A stretch of DNA of 26,538 nt from JBCBJZ01 sp038522635. GTDB lineage: Bacteria; Pseudomonadota; Alphaproteobacteria; Rhizobiales; Hyphomicrobiaceae. Below the pieces are notes generated by a model. That model was not told the origin of the DNA and did not search any database. It saw nothing but the letters and a program-made list of their open reading frames with translations. Location of the stretch: NCBI GenBank assembly GCA_038522635.1, contig JBCBJZ010000030.1, positions 1 through 26,538 on the forward strand, written 5' to 3'. A program made the position numbers and the translations under genes. Shown here piece by piece: positions 23,375 through 26,538 of the stretch (positions within the stretch are counted from its first letter, which is position 1; the number at the start of each line of letters is the position of its first letter).

Positions 23375-24355
23375 ATGGTGAATGATGGCGGCAACGGCCG
23401 GCTGGTAACGATCTTCGGTGGCTCGGGGTTCGTCGGCCGCTACACCGTGAGGGCGCTTGCCAAACGGGGCTGGCGCATCCGCGCCGCCGTCCGCCGGCCG
23501 GACCTCGCCGGGCATCTGCAGCCGATGGGTGGGGTCGGGCAAATCCAGGCTGTGCAAGCCAACCTGCGCTACCCGCAATCCGTGGCCGCCGCTGTCGAAG
23601 GTGCCGATGCGGTCGTCAACCTGGTCGGTATTCTTGCAGGCACGGGCAGTCAGACCTTCACCAAGATCCATGACGAGGGCGCGCGCACCGTCGCGCAAGC
23701 GGCGCGCGATGCTGGCGCCACCCAGATGGTTCATCTGTCCGCCATCGGTGCTGATGCCAGCTCGCCGGGAAACTACGGCCGCACGAAAGCGGCGGGCGAA
23801 AGCGCCGTCCTGGAGGTGACGCCATCGGCGCGCATCCTGCGCCCGTCGATCGTGTTCGGCCCTGAGGACCAGTTCTTCAACCGCTTTGCCGATCTCGCCA
23901 TGCGCGCGCCGGCGCTCCCCTTGATTGGCGGCGGACGTACGCGCTTCCAACCGGTCTACGTCAACGATGTGGCGCTGGCCCTGGCGAACGCGGTGGAGGG
24001 GGCCGGCACCCCCGGCACCATCTACGAGCTTGGCGGCCCGGACATCATCACTTTCCGCAAGCTGCTCGAACGGGTCAAAGAGTGGACCGGGCGGCGGCCA
24101 GGCTTCGCGCCGATGCCGTTCTTCGCCGCCAAGCTGTTGGGCCTTGCCACCTGGCCGCTGCCGAACGCCCTGCGCCCGATCACCGTCGATCAGGTGCGCA
24201 TGCTGCAGTCAGACAACGTGGTCAGCGCGGCAGCCCTGGAAGAAGGCCGCACGCTTGCCGCACTTGGCGTTGAGCAGCCGCATACTATCGCTAGCATCGT
24301 GCCGGATTATCTGGTCCGGTTCCGCCCCAAGGGGCAGTACTCGCGCTACCGCTGA
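23375..24355 (+). CDS. Complex I NDUFA9-subunit-family NAD(P)-binding protein
   Basis: This 326-aa atypical short-chain dehydrogenase/epimerase-like protein has a Rossmann motif near the start (IFGGSGFVGRYTVRAL, GxxGxxG). Further blocks are VVNLVGILAGTGSQTF, HLSAIGADASSPGNYGRTKAAGE (Tyr-Gly-Arg-Thr-Lys, the YxxxK-like pair) and RPSIVFGPEDQFFNRF, all typical of NDUFA9/YfcH-like homologues. In mitochondria NDUFA9 is an accessory complex I subunit; alphaproteobacterial homologues may help quinone biosynthesis or complex I assembly (family knowledge, not shown here). ATG at 23375 has AAGG 8 bases upstream and is preferred over the frame start at 23321. It is convergent with gap, with a hairpin between them. 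Confidence 0.88.
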   Translation: MVNDGGNGRLVTIFGGSGFVGRYTVRALAKRGWRIRAAVRRPDLAGHLQPMGGVGQIQAVQANLRYPQSVAAAVEGADAVVNLVGILAGTGSQTFTKIHDEGARTVAQAARDAGATQMVHLSAIGADASSPGNYGRTKAAGESAVLEVTPSARILRPSIVFGPEDQFFNRFADLAMRAPALPLIGGGRTRFQPVYVNDVALALANAVEGAGTPGTIYELGGPDIITFRKLLERVKEWTGRRPGFAPMPFFAAKLLGLATWPLPNALRPITVDQVRMLQSDNVVSAAALEEGRTLAALGVEQPHTIASIVPDYLVRFRPKGQYSRYR

Positions 24356-24393
24356 GCCCGCTGCCGGGTCTGCCGCCGCGCCTTCTCGAGCGT

Positions 24394-24427
24394 GGTCCGC
24401 ACCAGGCGCTTCCACCTGATGCGGACC
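24394..24427. terminator. Long hairpin between convergent genes (module-C-like)
   Basis: GGTCCGCACCAGG (24394-24406) pairs with CCTGATGCGGACC (24415-24427) with one mismatch. It resembles the CCTGAAGCG hairpin at one end of the module-C repeats, so it is probably a related palindromic element serving as a two-way transcription end. Confidence 0.65.
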
Positions 24428-24440
24428 GAACTCTTCGATG

Positions 24441-25451
24441 TCAGAGCTTCGCGGCCATCGCGAGGGCTGTGTCCGTCATCCGATTCGAGAAGCCCCACTC
24501 GTTGTCATACCAGGACAACACGCGCACCAACCCGCCCTCGACGATCTGCGTCTGCGTCAGATCGAACGTCGATGAATTCTGGTTGTGGTTGAAGTCGATT
24601 GACACAAGCGCTTCGTCGGTCACGCCGAGCACGCCGGCAAGCCGCCCGCCAGCCGCATCGCGCATGGCCTGATTGATCGCATCTGCCGTCGTCTCGCGCT
24701 CGGGGATCACCTTCAGATCCACCACCGACACGTTCGGCGTCGGCACGCGGATCGCGGTCCCATCTAGCTTGCCGTTCAACTCCGGCAGCACCAGCCCGAC
24801 AGCCTTGGCAGCACCGGTCGATGTCGGGATCATGGAACAGGCGGCAGCGCGCGCGCGGCGCATGTCCTTGTGTGCCTGATCCTGGAGCCGCTGGTCGGAC
24901 GTGTAGGCGTGGATCGTCGTCATGAAGCCCGACTTGATGCCGACCAGATCATGCAGCACCTGCGCCACCGGCGCGAGGCAGTTCGTCGTACACGATGCGT
25001 TGGAGACGACTTTGTGGTCGCCTGACAGCTTGTCATGGTTGACCCCGTAAACCACCGTCAGGTCCGCACCTTTCGATGGCGCAGACACCAGCACGCGCTT
25101 AGCGCCCGCTTCCAGGTGCGTGGCCGCCTTATCGCGGTCGGTGAAGATACCCGTGCACTCCATCACGATGTCGATGTCGTGCTCTTTCCATGGCAGCTTG
25201 GTCGGGTCGCGTTCGGCGAGCACCTTGATCGGCTTGCCGAGGCCGACGTCCATCAGGTCGCCTTCCACGGTCACCTCGCCAGGGAACCGGCCGTGCACGC
25301 TGTCGTACTTGAACATGTGCGCATTGTCGGCGGCCGAGCCCAGGTCGTTGACTGCGATGACTTCAACGTCGCTGCGTTTGGCTTCTGCGATGGCCCGCAG
25401 GACATTGCGCCCGATGCGGCCGAAGCCTGAAATCGCGATTCTGACGGTCAT
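24441..25451 (-). CDS. gap: Type I glyceraldehyde-3-phosphate dehydrogenase
   Basis: Cytoplasmic glycolytic/gluconeogenic enzyme, 336 aa, full length. It has a Rossmann start (ISGFGRIGRNVLRAI), catalytic Cys154 in ASCTTNC, His181 in TTIHAYTSDQ, and the C-terminal WYDNEWGFSNRM. Asp36 in AVNDLGS is typical of NAD-using forms. The pgk/tkt genes that often accompany gap in alphaproteobacteria are not downstream; instead it is divergent from the coiled-coil/zapA pair, an arrangement known from Rhizobiales. Its promoter must lie within 25452-25738. Confidence 0.98.
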   Translation of the reverse strand: MTVRIAISGFGRIGRNVLRAIAEAKRSDVEVIAVNDLGSAADNAHMFKYDSVHGRFPGEVTVEGDLMDVGLGKPIKVLAERDPTKLPWKEHDIDIVMECTGIFTDRDKAATHLEAGAKRVLVSAPSKGADLTVVYGVNHDKLSGDHKVVSNASCTTNCLAPVAQVLHDLVGIKSGFMTTIHAYTSDQRLQDQAHKDMRRARAAACSMIPTSTGAAKAVGLVLPELNGKLDGTAIRVPTPNVSVVDLKVIPERETTADAINQAMRDAAGGRLAGVLGVTDEALVSIDFNHNQNSSTFDLTQTQIVEGGLVRVLSWYDNEWGFSNRMTDTALAMAAKL

Positions 25452-25651
25452 GTCGTTCTCCGTTGTGCGTGATCCCGTTCACGCCGGCTGAACTCCCTTC
25501 ACGGCCACGCTTCAGACGGTGCCGGTTCAGACGCGTGTTTGGCCGCTTTGTGCGCAACGGCGCGCCACAATGCAACAGGTTGCAGCAGCCTTTACGCGAT
25601 ATGCACCGGGCGGGCGTGAGTTGCACCCGCCTCTTGGTCCACACCGTGAGA

Positions 25652-25680
25652 TTGACGCTTATGCGCAATGCGCTTTATGT
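25652..25680 (+). promoter_or_regulatory. Possible sigma-70 promoter of the coiled-coil/zapA unit
   Basis: TTGACG at 25652-25657 is followed after 17 bases by TTATGT, a weak -10. It is on the correct strand and about 58 bases before the ATG at 25739. The rest of 25452-25738 shows nothing clear. Confidence 0.3.
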
Positions 25681-25738
25681 GGCACCACCCTGGCAGTCCG
25701 AGGCCAAAGCTGCAGGTCACGCGAAAAGGACAACCGGC

Positions 25739-26047
25739 ATGGCGGCGCGGGACGCCAGCAGCGATGGACGCAAGCCTTCGCGCGCGCGAAACGCGACCTC
25801 GCGACAAAGCAATAAGTCCGACCGTGACGGCGGTGGCGACACCGGAACGCCGGCGCCTGCCGATGTGAGCCAACGCCCTGAAGATGCCGCCAAAGAGATC
25901 CGCGCCTTGCGTAAGGCGCTGGCCGAAGCGCACAGCCGCATCGCGGAACTTGAGGCGCGCAACATCCAGGCGATCAACCACATCGACTGGGTAAGGGATT
26001 CTTTACAGACCCTGTTGGATGATGATCCAGAACGGGACAAGCCTTAG
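25739..26047 (+). CDS. Small coiled-coil protein upstream of zapA
   Basis: A 102-aa protein with a polar, Arg/Ser/Gly-rich first half, then a coiled-coil (AAKEIRALRKALAEAHSRIAELEARN) and a short acidic end (SLQTLLDDDPERDKP). AAGGA lies 8 bases before the ATG at 25739; the much longer frame from 25463 would run through the gap promoter and is rejected. Short coiled-coil proteins (DUF4164-like) precede zapA in many Rhizobiales, and the position matches, but sequence identity to that family was not confirmed. The 70-base gap to zapA suggests co-transcription and a cell-division role (inference). Confidence 0.75.
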   Translation: MAARDASSDGRKPSRARNATSRQSNKSDRDGGGDTGTPAPADVSQRPEDAAKEIRALRKALAEAHSRIAELEARNIQAINHIDWVRDSLQTLLDDDPERDKP

Positions 26048-26117
26048 GCCGGCGCTGACGTTGTGTGCGCTGCCCTTGTGCGGCGGTCCAACACCACGCA
26101 AAGCAAGGTGATGCGTC

Positions 26118-26450
26118 ATGGGTCAAATCAACGTCATGCTCAGCGGCCGCACCTTCCGGCTCGCCTGCGCCGACCACGACGAAGCGCGGCTGAAACACGT
26201 CAGCAGCATCGTCAAGGCACGGTTTGAAGCGTTGGAACGCGAATTCGGCAACGCGGGCGATGACCGCTTGTTGTTGATGGCGGCGCTGATGGTGGCGGAC
26301 CAATGCATGGACGCCGAGCAAATGCTGGACGCCACCGAAGAGCAGCTTGAGGCCGTCCGGGCCGAACTTGCTGCGCGCGCTGAGGCCGCTGCCGCGAACG
26401 AGACGATCGCGCAAGAGGCCCAGGCGCCAGCGCTGCTCGCCGCGCTTTAG
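26118..26450 (+). CDS. zapA: Cell division protein ZapA
   Basis: ZapA cross-links FtsZ protofilaments at the division ring. The 110-aa protein shows the globular start (INVMLSGRTFRLACADHDEARLKHVSSIV), the DRLLLMAALMVADQ helix and a long helical tail (AEQMLDATEEQLEAVRAELAARAEA) that forms the tetramer coiled coil. AAGG lies upstream of the ATG. A 6S RNA gene and fau often follow zapA, but the window ends before they could appear. Confidence 0.92.
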   Translation: MGQINVMLSGRTFRLACADHDEARLKHVSSIVKARFEALEREFGNAGDDRLLLMAALMVADQCMDAEQMLDATEEQLEAVRAELAARAEAAAANETIAQEAQAPALLAAL

Positions 26451-26451
26451 A

Positions 26452-26538
26452 GTTCATCGGCTTCAGCTGGAATCACCTGAGACGAAAGATGAGCGGCAAA
26501 ACAACAGCTTAGATGTCGGTTCCGCTTCAAGCTGAAGC
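26452..26538 (-). repeat. Module-C intergenic repeat, copy 2 (inverted, at window edge)
   Basis: This is the reverse complement of 13587-13673, with about 10 differences in 87 bases. It starts one base after the zapA stop region and ends exactly at the last base of the window (GCTTCAAGCTGAAGC), as expected if an assembler stopped at a repeat boundary. Confidence 0.85.

Noticed and set aside
23159..23950. 263-codon minus-strand frame
   Set aside because: Antisense to the NDUFA9-like gene and running through the terminator at 23202; no start signal or family.
25463..25738. N-terminal extension of the coiled-coil gene
   Set aside because: It would span the divergent gap promoter region; the ATG at 25739 has a good ribosome site and precedes the compositionally credible protein.

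Overview
The window is GC-rich, gene-dense DNA from an alphaproteobacterium, probably Hyphomicrobiales (Rhizobiales)-like. The evidence is the divergent purM/DUF2066 pair, an NDUFA9-type complex I-associated protein, ZapA beside a gap gene, an Irr-like iron box, and a mosaic of short palindromic intergenic repeats. No rRNA, tRNA, CRISPR array or transposase was recognised. Several signs suggest the window may be a whole contig. The right edge stops exactly at the end of an 87-bp repeat. The left edge holds an in-frame join between MutS and an unrelated ABC-transporter ATPase.

Layout: 1-2437 mutS (minus), with its end replaced by an ABC ATPase fragment. 2700-3149 a DUF4396 membrane protein (minus) behind a CueR/MerR-type promoter with a 19-bp spacer. 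3423-6566 ileS (plus), of the eukaryotic-like type. 6834-9238 a minus-strand overlapping cluster terB-like > SDR > glutamine amidotransferase. 9426-10130 a secreted LprI + VHL-beta protein (minus) with its own terminator. 10365-12438 an approximately 2-kb cassette bounded by 36-bp direct repeats. It encodes a membrane-anchored ParA-like ATPase, a 52-aa protein with an ATGA start/stop overlap, and a 155-aa helical protein. 12459-13508 a sterol-desaturase-family membrane enzyme. 13587-13822 a mosaic of three repeat modules. 13913-15079 a DUF2066 exported protein, divergent from purM-purN (15453-17278). 17405-18805 an oligosaccharide flippase. 18920-19714 two small hypothetical genes. 19922-21449 a more AT-rich accessory stretch with unknown genes. 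22051-23121 a ferric-iron binding protein behind an Irr-like box. 23375-24355 an NDUFA9-like protein convergent with gap (24441-25451). 25739-26450 a coiled-coil gene followed by zapA.

Most of the window is housekeeping: mismatch repair, translation, purine synthesis (purM and purN overlap by 4 bp and catalyse steps 5 and 3 of IMP synthesis), glycolysis and cell division. The metal theme is notable. A DUF4396 protein appears to be copper-controlled, and a periplasmic iron-binding protein appears to be Irr-controlled without its permease nearby.

The best candidate for an undescribed system is the direct-repeat-flanked ParA-like cassette at 10.4-12.4 kb. The second structural novelty is the modular repeat family (modules A, B and C). 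It occurs in at least seven full or partial copies, and one copy supplies the last ten codons and the stop codon of purN.
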